Assembly (NCBI GenBank): GCA_024277145.1 | Contig: JAJRVU010000340.1 | Location: 1 to 33,959, forward strand | DNA: 33,959 nt | Direction of reading: 5' to 3' | Origin: Planctomycetota bacterium | Lineage (GTDB): Bacteria; Planctomycetota; Planctomycetia; Planctomycetales; Planctomycetaceae | Part shown: positions 10,165 to 18,944 of the stretch, one piece after another | Position numbering within the stretch: the first letter of the stretch is position 1 | How the letters are laid out: every line of letters begins with the position of its first letter | Notes under the pieces: model-generated | Database searches by the model: none | Seen by the model: the letters and a program-made list of their open reading frames with translations, nothing else | What the model was told of the DNA's origin: nothing | Translations under genes and position numbers: made by a program

Positions 10165-10335
10165 AAAATGTTATCGGAAATGATAATGAACTACAGAAGC
10201 AATGTATTTTTCCAGTTGAAGGTCGTCTGTTGTCAGCTTAATATAAAGATTGAAGTATTTATGAAAATGAAAAGCAGGATTATTTTTAATTCGTGGATCT
10301 AAAAGCAAATCAATACAAGAAAGCAGAAAGAAAAG

Positions 10336-13149
10336 ATGGTTGTCTTGAGAAAATTTCACAAATTGCCATTCGCCATGACAGGTCTTGCAATCTTAATATT
10401 CTTTTTCCAGATCAGTGTTGGTCTTGCATCTGAGGTGCGCTTCAATGAAGACATTCGCCCAATTTTGACTGAACATTGTTTGCACTGCCACGGACCCGAC
10501 AAAGGTAATCGTGAAGCTGACCTGAGATTGGATATTGCACAATCTGAAAAAAATGACGTGATCGTACCGAGCAAGCCGGATAAGAGCGAATTATTTCTAC
10601 GAATTACATCAAAAGATGTTGACTTGATCATGCCTCCACCTGATACAGGTAAGTCATTAAACGCCAAACAGATTACACTTATTCGTCAGTGGATTAAGGA
10701 TGGAGGCGGGTATGACAGTCACTGGGCGTTTGAACCAGTCACGAAGCCTGAACTTCCCCCTGATAATAAATTGGCGAAAAACGAAATCGACCGTTTTATT
10801 GTAGCAGCCCTTCAATCAAAAAAAATGTCTCTTTCACCTGCTATCAGTCGACAAAAACTTATTCGTCGCGCCACGTTTGATTTGACAGGACTCCCGCCAA
10901 CGTGGAAAGATGTTGAAGCTTTCGTTACAGACAAGTCTCCGAGTGCATTTGCAAAAGTTTTGGACAGGTTGCTCGACTCGCCTCAATACGGTGAACGATG
11001 GGGACGTCATTGGCTTGATATTGCGCGATATGCAGATACATATGGAGGTAGTGCAATTGGATTTAAAAAATTCCCATTCTCCTATACCTATCGAGATTAT
11101 GTAATTCGAGCGTTCAACTCGGACTTACCTTACAACCAATTTATCATGGAGCAATTGGCTGCTGATCAATTAGAGCTTGATGAGAATGATCCGGCTCTTG
11201 CTGGTTTAGGTTTTTTGACCGTTGGCATGCAGTACCGAAACCGACACGATGTTATTGATGACCAGATCGACGTGGTTACACGTGGCTTGCTCGGCTTGAC
11301 CGTTGCTTGTGCGAGGTGCCATGATCATAAATACGATGCGATTCCGACTAAAGATTATTATTCTCTTTATGCAACGCTGGCTAGTAGCCACTCGCCGGAA
11401 TTACTTCCGATAATCGGAAAACCGGACAAAAATCCATCCTACAAAAAGTACCAGAAAGAACTGTCACACCGCCAAGAAATACACAACGATATGGCACGTG
11501 ATCAAAACGCCGTAATGCGTAGTCGGCTGAGAATGCAAGTGGGGCTTTATCTTAAAGAATTGGCAAAAGGGACTCCGGAACAGGATCTGTCATCTGCTTT
11601 TATCTCGTATCGAACAGACGATGTGCGACCACTTGTGCTCGATCGTTGGCGGAAATATCTCTCTAACTTAAGTGAAAAAGACCCTGTATTCGGTCCGTGG
11701 ATTCAGTTGTCACATTTCAAGAAAGAAGAATTCGCAAAACGAAGCATAGAGTTGATCCAATCGCTGGTAAAGAAAAATGGTGATCTGACTAAACTTCCGG
11801 CGATGCAATCCTTTGACACAAATGCTCCTCGCTGGAATCCGCGAGTCCTTGAAGTGATTCTTAAAAAGAAACCAAAGTCATTAATTGATGTGGCGGCTCC
11901 ATATGGAAAACTTTTTGCAGATGTGCATCAACAATGGTTACGTCTGCTGATGGAAACATCACTCGAAGCACGTAGCAGTGCTGATATTATTCCCGATGAA
12001 GATCTACGTCACCTGGAAATTAACAGCCCGATTAATCGACAACTTCGAAAACATTTATATGCCCCGAAAACTCCGACCGCTATCTCGGAAAAAATTGCAA
12101 AAACTTTATTAAATCGTACAGTTCACGACAAGGTAGCTGCGAGAAAGGGAGCTATTCATAAACTGCATCTGAATTCACCCGGCTCACCACCCCGCGGGAT
12201 GGCACTTCAGGAAAACGAACAAGAGAATGGGTTTCATGTCTTTCTAAGAGGAAACCCAATGAGTCGAGGAGAGCCTGTTCAAGCTCATTTCCTGACAGCT
12301 TTATCGAATTCAAACTTACAGCCATTTACCGTTGGAAAAAGAAGGCTCGGACTTGCGAAATCAATTGTTGATCCGGCTAATCCGGTGACTCGACGTGTGA
12401 TTGTGAACTGGGTCTGGCAGCATCATTTTGGCCGTGGAATAGTCAGGACACCCGATAATTTCGGAACACGCGGTGATCCTCCCACACATCCACAACTGCT
12501 GGATTATCTTGCTGCAATATTCCAGGAGGATGATTGGTCACTGAAGAAGCTACACCGACGAATCATGCTGACTGCCGTCTATCAACAAGCAGCCACTGAA
12601 AATGCTGAATCTCGCGTTAAAGATCCTGACAACAAACTACTTTGGAGAATGCCTCGGAGAAAACTTGATCTGGAAGCGATGAGAGATTCCATGTTGGCAG
12701 TCTCTGGAGAACTGAGCAAATCAATTGGAGGAAAACCGTTTGAATTTCTTTCCAAACCGGTAATACCGCGACGTAGCATATATGCTTTTGTGAATCGAGA
12801 CATCATTTCCAGTCTTGCAAGTACGTTCGATGTTGCAAATCCAACTTCATGCACAGTAAAGCGTCCGGAAACAAACGTCCCCCAACAAACACTTTTTGCC
12901 CTGAATTCCGATTTCATTCAGGATCGGGCTGTTGCTTTGGCTTCTTTGAAAGAGATTGCCTCAGCAAAGAATGATTCAGAACGAGTACGATTACTTTATC
13001 AACGAGCCTTCTCTCGATATCCGGAGCCGCAGGAAGTAGAAATTGCAATCCGTTATATTCAATCTCAGAACAAAAATTCAAAAACTAACCCGTGGCATCG
13101 TCTGGCGCATGTTTTACTTGCTGCTAACGAATTTGTCTTTGTGGATTAA
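10336..13149 (+). CDS. Planctomycete cytochrome-c-like / DUF1549 / DUF1553 protein
   Basis: This 937-residue exported protein has the three-part planctomycete layout. A signal peptide spans about 1-31. A PSCyt1-type domain carries a CxxCH heme motif (Cys48, Cys51, His52) in CLHCHGPDKG. A DUF1549 region (about 150-355) carries a second CxxCH (Cys325-His329) in CARCHDHKYD. A long middle segment leads to a DUF1553 region (about 680-910). These proteins are very abundant in planctomycetes, are usually paired with a DUF1501 protein as here, and are thought to be surface or periplasmic redox proteins linked to carbohydrate use. The reaction is not established. ATG 13154 of the next gene lies 4 bases after the stop, so the two are almost certainly cotranscribed. 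Confidence 0.93.
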   Translation: MVVLRKFHKLPFAMTGLAILIFFFQISVGLASEVRFNEDIRPILTEHCLHCHGPDKGNREADLRLDIAQSEKNDVIVPSKPDKSELFLRITSKDVDLIMPPPDTGKSLNAKQITLIRQWIKDGGGYDSHWAFEPVTKPELPPDNKLAKNEIDRFIVAALQSKKMSLSPAISRQKLIRRATFDLTGLPPTWKDVEAFVTDKSPSAFAKVLDRLLDSPQYGERWGRHWLDIARYADTYGGSAIGFKKFPFSYTYRDYVIRAFNSDLPYNQFIMEQLAADQLELDENDPALAGLGFLTVGMQYRNRHDVIDDQIDVVTRGLLGLTVACARCHDHKYDAIPTKDYYSLYATLASSHSPELLPIIGKPDKNPSYKKYQKELSHRQEIHNDMARDQNAVMRSRLRMQVGLYLKELAKGTPEQDLSSAFISYRTDDVRPLVLDRWRKYLSNLSEKDPVFGPWIQLSHFKKEEFAKRSIELIQSLVKKNGDLTKLPAMQSFDTNAPRWNPRVLEVILKKKPKSLIDVAAPYGKLFADVHQQWLRLLMETSLEARSSADIIPDEDLRHLEINSPINRQLRKHLYAPKTPTAISEKIAKTLLNRTVHDKVAARKGAIHKLHLNSPGSPPRGMALQENEQENGFHVFLRGNPMSRGEPVQAHFLTALSNSNLQPFTVGKRRLGLAKSIVDPANPVTRRVIVNWVWQHHFGRGIVRTPDNFGTRGDPPTHPQLLDYLAAIFQEDDWSLKKLHRRIMLTAVYQQAATENAESRVKDPDNKLLWRMPRRKLDLEAMRDSMLAVSGELSKSIGGKPFEFLSKPVIPRRSIYAFVNRDIISSLASTFDVANPTSCTVKRPETNVPQQTLFALNSDFIQDRAVALASLKEIASAKNDSERVRLLYQRAFSRYPEPQEVEIAIRYIQSQNKNSKTNPWHRLAHVLLAANEFVFVD

Positions 13150-13153
13150 AACA

Positions 13154-14545
13154 ATGAATGATCAACAATATTTTTCTCGTCGTCATTTTTTCAAGCGTTC
13201 CGGACTAGGGTTCGGTTCATTAGCTCTGGCGCATCTTCTTTGCGGAGAAGAATCCTCGGGTGGTTCTGCCACACATTTTCCCGGGAAGGCCAAGCATGTC
13301 ATTCAAGTCTTCCTGAATGGGGGCATGTCTCAAGTTGACACGCTGGATCCAAAACCAGAACTGACAAAACGGGGCGGCCAAATGCTCCCCTTCGAAAATT
13401 TGAAAACTGAACGAAAAACCGGAGTGGCCCTTCCCTCTCCATTCAAATTCAAGAAACACGGGGCAAGCGGAATTCCCATTAGTGATATCTTTCCACATCT
13501 TTCAAAGTGTGTCGATGACATGGCGGTGATTCGGTCGATGCAGGCAGAGCTCCCGAATCATGAAATGTCACTCATGTTGATGAACACGGGTGATCAGAGG
13601 CTAGTCCGACCGAGTTTTGGTTCATGGTTGACGTGGGGGATGGGAACCGAGAATCAAAACCTGCCTGGCTTCATTGCTCTTTGCCCCGGTGGTCTTCCTG
13701 TTGGTGGCGCAGGCAACTGGCGATCCGCATTTCTACCGGGAGTTTATCAGGGAACCTATGTGGACACATCCAAATCCGATCCGACAAAATTAATTGAACA
13801 CGTCCGCAACACTCGATTGACTCAAAAAGAACAAAAGGATCAGTTTGATTTGTTGCAATCAATTAATGCAAGACACCTTTCTCAACGGCCAGGTGAAACA
13901 TCTCTGGATGCTCGTATTCGTTCCTTTGAACTTGCCTATCGAATGCAAATGGAAGCGACTGATGCATTTGATATTCAACAAGAGCCCGAGCACATTCTGA
14001 AAATGTATGGAAAAGGTCCGCAGAACCGACAGTTAATTATGGCTCGACGTCTTGTTGAACGTGGCGTGCGATTCGTCCAGACATGGCACGGCAACCTGCA
14101 ACCGTGGGATAGTCATTCAAACATCAAGGAAAGTCATCGAAAAGTAGCCAGTGAGTGTGATCAAGGATTGGCTGCGTTGATCACTGATCTCAAACAGCGA
14201 GGGCTCTTCGACGAAACCCTGATTCTTTGCACGGGAGAATTCGGCCGGACACCATCTGTCGAAATGGGACAAAACGGCTCTGGCGCTGGCCAGGGACGCG
14301 ATCACAATCACTGGGGATTCTCGTTATGGCTGGCAGGAGGTGGAATCAAAGGTGGCACAATTTACGGTGCGACCGATGAATTTGGGTTCAAGGCAATTGA
14401 AAATCCTGTCTCTGCACACGATCTGCACGCTACAATGCTTCACCTGCTCGGCTTCAATCACGAACGATTAACTTATCGTTACGCGGGTCGCGACTTCCGA
14501 CTCACCGATATTCATGGCCAGGTAATCAAGGAAATTATTGCGTAG
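13154..14545 (+). CDS. DUF1501 (sulfatase-like) protein with Tat signal
   Basis: The frame is open further upstream, but ATG 13154 gives a 463-residue protein starting with a twin-arginine signal (SRRHFFKRSGLGFGSLALAHLL) and avoids a 100-base overlap with the gene before it. The body matches the DUF1501 family (PF07394), an alkaline-phosphatase/sulfatase-like fold. Typical segments are FLNGGMSQVDTLDPKP, TGEFGRTP and GRDHNHWGFS, the last two supplying Asp/His residues for metal binding. The Tat signal suggests export in folded form with a cofactor. Function is uncharacterised, although the pairing with a DUF1549/1553 protein is conserved in planctomycetes. It converges on the minus-strand cluster, with 55 bases between the stop codons. 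Confidence 0.93.
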   Translation: MNDQQYFSRRHFFKRSGLGFGSLALAHLLCGEESSGGSATHFPGKAKHVIQVFLNGGMSQVDTLDPKPELTKRGGQMLPFENLKTERKTGVALPSPFKFKKHGASGIPISDIFPHLSKCVDDMAVIRSMQAELPNHEMSLMLMNTGDQRLVRPSFGSWLTWGMGTENQNLPGFIALCPGGLPVGGAGNWRSAFLPGVYQGTYVDTSKSDPTKLIEHVRNTRLTQKEQKDQFDLLQSINARHLSQRPGETSLDARIRSFELAYRMQMEATDAFDIQQEPEHILKMYGKGPQNRQLIMARRLVERGVRFVQTWHGNLQPWDSHSNIKESHRKVASECDQGLAALITDLKQRGLFDETLILCTGEFGRTPSVEMGQNGSGAGQGRDHNHWGFSLWLAGGGIKGGTIYGATDEFGFKAIENPVSAHDLHATMLHLLGFNHERLTYRYAGRDFRLTDIHGQVIKEIIA

Positions 14546-14600
14546 AAAATTACTGTTTACAAACGCATGCAATTTTAATTCACGAGAAATCTGTGAGCGT

Positions 14601-16043
14601 TTAATCAATCAATAATGTCGTCGGATTTTCGAGATGGCTACAAAGATCCTGCAGGAATTTTGCCGCTGGTGCCCCATCCACTATCTGGTGGTCGAAGGTC
14701 AAGCTGAGAGTCATCTGTTCTGTCCAGACGATGCTACCGTCAGAAGCACATTCCGGTGATTTGCGGATTGTTCCTAATCCAAGAATAGCTGATTCCCCGA
14801 GGTTGATGACAGGAGTGAATCCGTCAATTCCAAACGATCCAAGATTTGAAATTGTGAACGTCCCACCAGAGCATTCTTTATTTGTCAGCTTTCGGTTTCT
14901 GGCGCGTGAAATTAATTTTGAAGAATCGTCTGCAATATCAAGAAGAGATTTCTGATTGGCATCTTTCACAACCGGAACTTTGAGACCGTTTTCCGTATCC
15001 ACAGCCAGTCCAATGTGAATTCCATTTGACTGCAGGATTTCACCATTCATCCAACAACTATTCAAGGTTGGGTAATCTAGTAACACTTTGGCCGCGGCTT
15101 GCATGATGTAATCATGATATGCTGGTACAATCTCATTCGACTTAGCTTGTTTCTTACGGTCTGAACGATTTTGCAAAATGGCATCAAAACAGACTTTTGT
15201 AGTCAACGTGACTGGAACCGTCGTCCGAGCACTTTGCGCCAGTCGTTCAGCAATCAGTTTTCTGACAGGTGATGCAGGAACTAATATTCCATCTGGGATA
15301 TCTCTGTTTCCTGAAGCTGTAATCACATCTCGTTCACGAATTCGCCCGCCATGACCACTCCCCTTTAAAGTTGTCCAATTAATATTGAATCGTTTAGCAG
15401 TACGTGCAGCCCGGGGAGAAATTTTCGGCAACGATGGATCAGCATTACGTTCCGGGATTATTGCGGAAGACAAATTCAGAGCGGGTGAATTTTTTTCTTT
15501 GGCTTCCTGTGCAGCACGACGGACATCATGTATGGAAATTGTCCCAGAAAGATTCACCGAAGCAAGATCTACTCCGAGTTCCCGGGCAAGCCGTCGAACA
15601 GAGGGTGAAGCCACGACCTTGGAAGAACCGGATTCCTGAAAAGATGAAGCCAATGGCACACCAGCAGAAGATGAAACCGGTGTCAAAGGTTTCTTTGTCG
15701 AAACGTCCTCCAATGTGGTATCGCTTGATGATTGTTCATGTCGTTCTTTTGGTTGCGCTGATGTTTTTACTGTTGGTTGAAATTTTGGAGGCTCTTCTCC
15801 TTCTTCAAGAAGATAGCCAATTAAAGTGCCAACCTTGACAACGTCTCCCTCTTTCGGTGTGTTGGGCAGAATGTGCAAAATTCCTGCATCGACTGATTCG
15901 ATTTCCTGTAAAGCCTTTTCCGTTTCCATAAGAAATATTGGATCCCCTGCTGCAACATATTCACCATCCTGCTTGGTCCATTCCACAAATATGCCTTCGT
16001 CCATACTCCAACCAAGGCGTGGAATGGTAATTTCAACTGACAT
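14601..16043 (-). CDS. 2-oxoacid dehydrogenase E2 (dihydrolipoamide acyltransferase) with two E3-binding domains
   Basis: The start is ATG 16043 (480 aa), preceded by GGAAGGAAGAG; a GTG at 16085 is upstream in frame but less likely. Domains: a lipoyl domain (1-80) with the lipoyl Lys43 in METEKAL; a Ser/Thr/Pro-rich linker; a peripheral-subunit-binding domain at about 144-178 (SPSVRRLARELGVDL); a second at about 207-243 (SPRAARTAKRFNI...GRIRERDV); and the acyltransferase domain (255-478). The active-site motif reads DHQIVDG, keeping the His and Asp, with Gln in place of the common Arg. It forms the core of the complex, moving the acyl group to CoA. It is the last gene of the minus-strand cluster, following the fused E1. 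Having two binding domains is uncommon in bacterial E2 proteins. The acyl group cannot be told. Confidence 0.92.
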   Translation of the reverse strand: MSVEITIPRLGWSMDEGIFVEWTKQDGEYVAAGDPIFLMETEKALQEIESVDAGILHILPNTPKEGDVVKVGTLIGYLLEEGEEPPKFQPTVKTSAQPKERHEQSSSDTTLEDVSTKKPLTPVSSSAGVPLASSFQESGSSKVVASPSVRRLARELGVDLASVNLSGTISIHDVRRAAQEAKEKNSPALNLSSAIIPERNADPSLPKISPRAARTAKRFNINWTTLKGSGHGGRIRERDVITASGNRDIPDGILVPASPVRKLIAERLAQSARTTVPVTLTTKVCFDAILQNRSDRKKQAKSNEIVPAYHDYIMQAAAKVLLDYPTLNSCWMNGEILQSNGIHIGLAVDTENGLKVPVVKDANQKSLLDIADDSSKLISRARNRKLTNKECSGGTFTISNLGSFGIDGFTPVINLGESAILGLGTIRKSPECASDGSIVWTEQMTLSLTFDHQIVDGAPAAKFLQDLCSHLENPTTLLID

Positions 16044-16098
16044 TGTCTCTTCCTTCCGAATCGTAACTTTGCTTGACCTATCCACTCAATAAATTGAT

Positions 16099-18093
16099 TT
16101 ACTCTTCCAGCAGACTTCGAATATTTTTCACAATGTCTGAAACATTCGGCACAACAGCAGCTTCCAGAACCGGGCTATAAGGTGTTGGCGTGAATGCACC
16201 GTTGAGCCGCTTGACAGGAGCATCCAGATCGTCAAATCCTTTTTCCACAATGATCGCAGCAATTTCTGCTCCAACACTGCAAGGGCCAAACGCTTCGTCA
16301 ACGATCAGCAATCGTCCTGTTTTTGCAACGGATGCCCGGATCGTGTCGGTGTCAAGTGGGGAAACTGTCCGAGGGTCAATCACTTCAACCGATATCCCAT
16401 CTGATGCAAGTTGTCCTGCTGCTTCAAGTACTTTATGCACCATCAGAGAAATTCCTACGACCGTGATGTCTGTTCCTGTTCGCATCACTTTTGCCTTGCC
16501 AAATTCAATCTCGTAATCTTCTTTGGGTACCGGACCTTTCATGCCAAACAGTTCCCGATGCTCAAGAAACAGAACGGGATCCTGACAACGTAACGCATGG
16601 TGAAACAAACCTTTTGCATCGTAGGGTGTTGACGGAATGACAACACGCAACCCGGGAAAGTGTGAATAAACTGAATGATAGCTGCCTGAATGGTGCGTTG
16701 CTGCCGAGTGTCCGATGCCAATACAACCTCGCAACAGCACAGGCATTTTCAATCGACCCGCAGACATATAGTGCATTTTGGCAATCTGGTTTGTGATCTC
16801 TCCGAATGCATCATTAATAAAATCAATGAACATGAAATCGATCACCGGACGGGTCCCGGTCATCGCTGCTCCACAGGCAAGACCAACAAACCCGCGTTCA
16901 CAAATTGGAGTATCGCAGAGTCTTTCCGCACCGTACTTTTCGTATAATCCTGTGGTTGTAGCAAAGTTGCCTCCACGTTCACCAATTCCTTCACCCATTA
17001 CGAAAATGCCAGGATTGCGTTCCATTTCGAATTCAAGGGCTTCATGAGTTGCAGCAATGTAGTTAATCTCACGCGTTCCTGCATCCGGCTCTTTGGGAAC
17101 GATTGAGGAATCATTGAAATAAACATGTGTTGCTGCGGTGGCTGGGTCTGGCCATTCAGCCTGTCCGGCTAACTTGCTGCTTTCAAGTACGTCTGCCTTA
17201 ACTTTTTCTTCGATGGAACTGAGTTCCTCTTTCGTGGCAATATTTTCATCGATGATACGGTGAGCCAGAAGTTGAATGGGACATTTTTCACGCCATTCTG
17301 CAACCTCTTCTCGTGTGCGGTAAGAATAGTCTCCCATTCCCTCAGCGTGCGCACGAGTCCGATAGGTTTTACATTCTATTAATGTTGCACCGCCACCAGA
17401 ACGCGCTCTTTCAACAGCTTCACGAGCGGTTTCAAAAACAGCCAGCACATCATTACCGTCCACTTCAAAACCTGGCAAGCCGTAGTTTGCAGCCCGGCGA
17501 CCGACATCAGGAATACCGCTTGAATACTCAAACGAGACTTCCGTAGCAAATTGATTGTTTTCACATATCAGGAGCACCGGCAAATTCCAGATACTGGCCA
17601 TGTTACAACCTTCATGAAACGCGCCGTTGTTGACTGCGCCATCACCGAAAAATGCGACCGAAACCTGATCTGTTCCTTTTACTTTTGCAGTGTAACCACC
17701 ACCACAAGCCTGTAGAAGACATGGCCCGACAATGCCACTGGTTCCCATCATGCCAATTTCTGGTGAGAACAAATGCATACTCCCACCGCGCCCTTGTGAT
17801 ACTCCCGTCTTTCGTCCAAAAAGTTCAGCAAATAGAAGCTCGGGATCAAGTCCCTTCGCGAGGGCATGTCCATGTCCGCGATGTGTGCTGAATACAAAAT
17901 CGTTATCGTTCAGGTGCGCACAAACACCTGTTGCAATCGCTTCTTCGCCAACATATGTGTGACACGCGCCAAGCACTTCTCCTCGCTGGTGACAGCGGGC
18001 GAGTTGTTCTTCCGTTTGCCGAATCACCTGCATCGTTTTATAAAGGGAAAGAACTGTTTGATTATCGTGAGAGGAAATCTCTGATATCGACAT
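16099..18093 (-). CDS. 2-oxoacid dehydrogenase E1, alpha and beta subunits fused
   Basis: This thiamine-diphosphate enzyme decarboxylates a 2-oxoacid and passes the acyl group to E2. Residues 1-315 form the alpha part, with the TPP motif GDG (150-152) and Asn179-Asn180, and HRGHGHALAKG for cofactor/phosphorylation-loop contacts. Residues 342-664 form the beta part, with GEGIGERGG, the PICERGFVGLACG segment and the C-terminal transketolase domain. A linker of about 25 residues joins them. Most alpha2beta2 E1 enzymes use separate genes, so this is a gene fusion in the same order. ATG 18093 has AAGG about 10 bases before it. It lies 23 bases after the SDR stop and 55 bases before the E2 start. 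The substrate could be pyruvate, acetoin, a branched-chain or a less usual 2-oxoacid. Confidence 0.93.
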   Translation of the reverse strand: MSISEISSHDNQTVLSLYKTMQVIRQTEEQLARCHQRGEVLGACHTYVGEEAIATGVCAHLNDNDFVFSTHRGHGHALAKGLDPELLFAELFGRKTGVSQGRGGSMHLFSPEIGMMGTSGIVGPCLLQACGGGYTAKVKGTDQVSVAFFGDGAVNNGAFHEGCNMASIWNLPVLLICENNQFATEVSFEYSSGIPDVGRRAANYGLPGFEVDGNDVLAVFETAREAVERARSGGGATLIECKTYRTRAHAEGMGDYSYRTREEVAEWREKCPIQLLAHRIIDENIATKEELSSIEEKVKADVLESSKLAGQAEWPDPATAATHVYFNDSSIVPKEPDAGTREINYIAATHEALEFEMERNPGIFVMGEGIGERGGNFATTTGLYEKYGAERLCDTPICERGFVGLACGAAMTGTRPVIDFMFIDFINDAFGEITNQIAKMHYMSAGRLKMPVLLRGCIGIGHSAATHHSGSYHSVYSHFPGLRVVIPSTPYDAKGLFHHALRCQDPVLFLEHRELFGMKGPVPKEDYEIEFGKAKVMRTGTDITVVGISLMVHKVLEAAGQLASDGISVEVIDPRTVSPLDTDTIRASVAKTGRLLIVDEAFGPCSVGAEIAAIIVEKGFDDLDAPVKRLNGAFTPTPYSPVLEAAVVPNVSDIVKNIRSLLEE

Positions 18094-18116
18094 TGAGTGA
18101 ACCTTCTAATTTTTTT

Positions 18117-18935
18117 TCAAAAAGATTGTATTGGACCATTTGAATGCCCGGGAGTTCCGCCTGCATTCATCGCCATGTTACCACCATCCATCGGGATAAT
18201 TGCTCCTGTAATCCATTCAGATTCATCAGACGCGAGAAGCACTGCCAATCCTTTAATGTCCTTCGGTGTTCCCATCCGACCGGCTGGAATTCCGCTGAGA
18301 AATTGTGATTCCAGATTCGGATCCTGTTCCATACGTGAGACTAAACTTGGATTGGTCACCTGTGCTGGCGTAACGCAATTTACCCTCACTCCTCGGTAAC
18401 TCCATTCGGTGCTAAGCTCGCGTGTCATCTGCAGGACAGCTCCCATTGCCATGCTGTAGGCGATGTGTCCTCGACCGAGTGCAGTACTGCTTGCAAGAGA
18501 ACCAATGTTCATAATTGAACCTTTACCCTGTTTCAACATGCGACGACCAGCCTGTTGACACATTGCAAAACGCCCGATGACAAGATTCTGGAAAACACGG
18601 TGCAAATCTTCAATCGACAGGTCTTCCGGCTTGGAAAGGCAACCATCACCAGCGATATTACCAAGAAAATCAACTCGACCAAATTCTGAATCGACACGAT
18701 CAAATAATTCCGAAATCGCATCCGGATCGGAAACATTTGAGTCTGCTACAAGAACTTTCCGTCCGAGTTCCCGGATTATTTCCGCAGTCACGTTAGCACC
18801 TTCAAGGTTTCGATCCACAAGCACAACATCTGAACCGTGCTCAGCCACGGCAATGGCGGTCGCTTGTCCCAAACCCTGGGCAGCTCCAGAAACAACGGCT
18901 ACTTTGCCAGAAAGGTCAAACATCGAGTGAGCCAT
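18117..18935 (-). CDS. Short-chain dehydrogenase/reductase family protein with atypical active site
   Basis: The start is ATG 18935 (272 aa), with GAGG 7 bases upstream; a TTG two codons earlier is less likely. The Rossmann fold is complete: SGAAQGLG (16-23) binds the dinucleotide, and Asp41 after the second strand suggests NAD(H) preference. NIAG (93-96) stands for NNAG. The catalytic Ser is at about 146 and Tyr at 160. The usual YxxxK reads Tyr-Ser-Met-Ala-Met, so the Lys is replaced by Met164. C-terminal segments (GRMGTPKDIKGLAVLLASDES...ITGAIIPMDGG) are normal. The surrounding frame is healthy, so this is not obvious decay. It may be a subfamily with altered chemistry. It sits between the transporter and the E1 gene. 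Confidence 0.9.
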   Translation of the reverse strand: MAHSMFDLSGKVAVVSGAAQGLGQATAIAVAEHGSDVVLVDRNLEGANVTAEIIRELGRKVLVADSNVSDPDAISELFDRVDSEFGRVDFLGNIAGDGCLSKPEDLSIEDLHRVFQNLVIGRFAMCQQAGRRMLKQGKGSIMNIGSLASSTALGRGHIAYSMAMGAVLQMTRELSTEWSYRGVRVNCVTPAQVTNPSLVSRMEQDPNLESQFLSGIPAGRMGTPKDIKGLAVLLASDESEWITGAIIPMDGGNMAMNAGGTPGHSNGPIQSF

Positions 18936-18944
18936 AGTCAAACC

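Noticed and set aside
15404-15838. 144-codon plus-strand frame opposite the E2 gene
   Set aside because: It mirrors the E2 linker region on the other strand; composition is typical of an antisense shadow.
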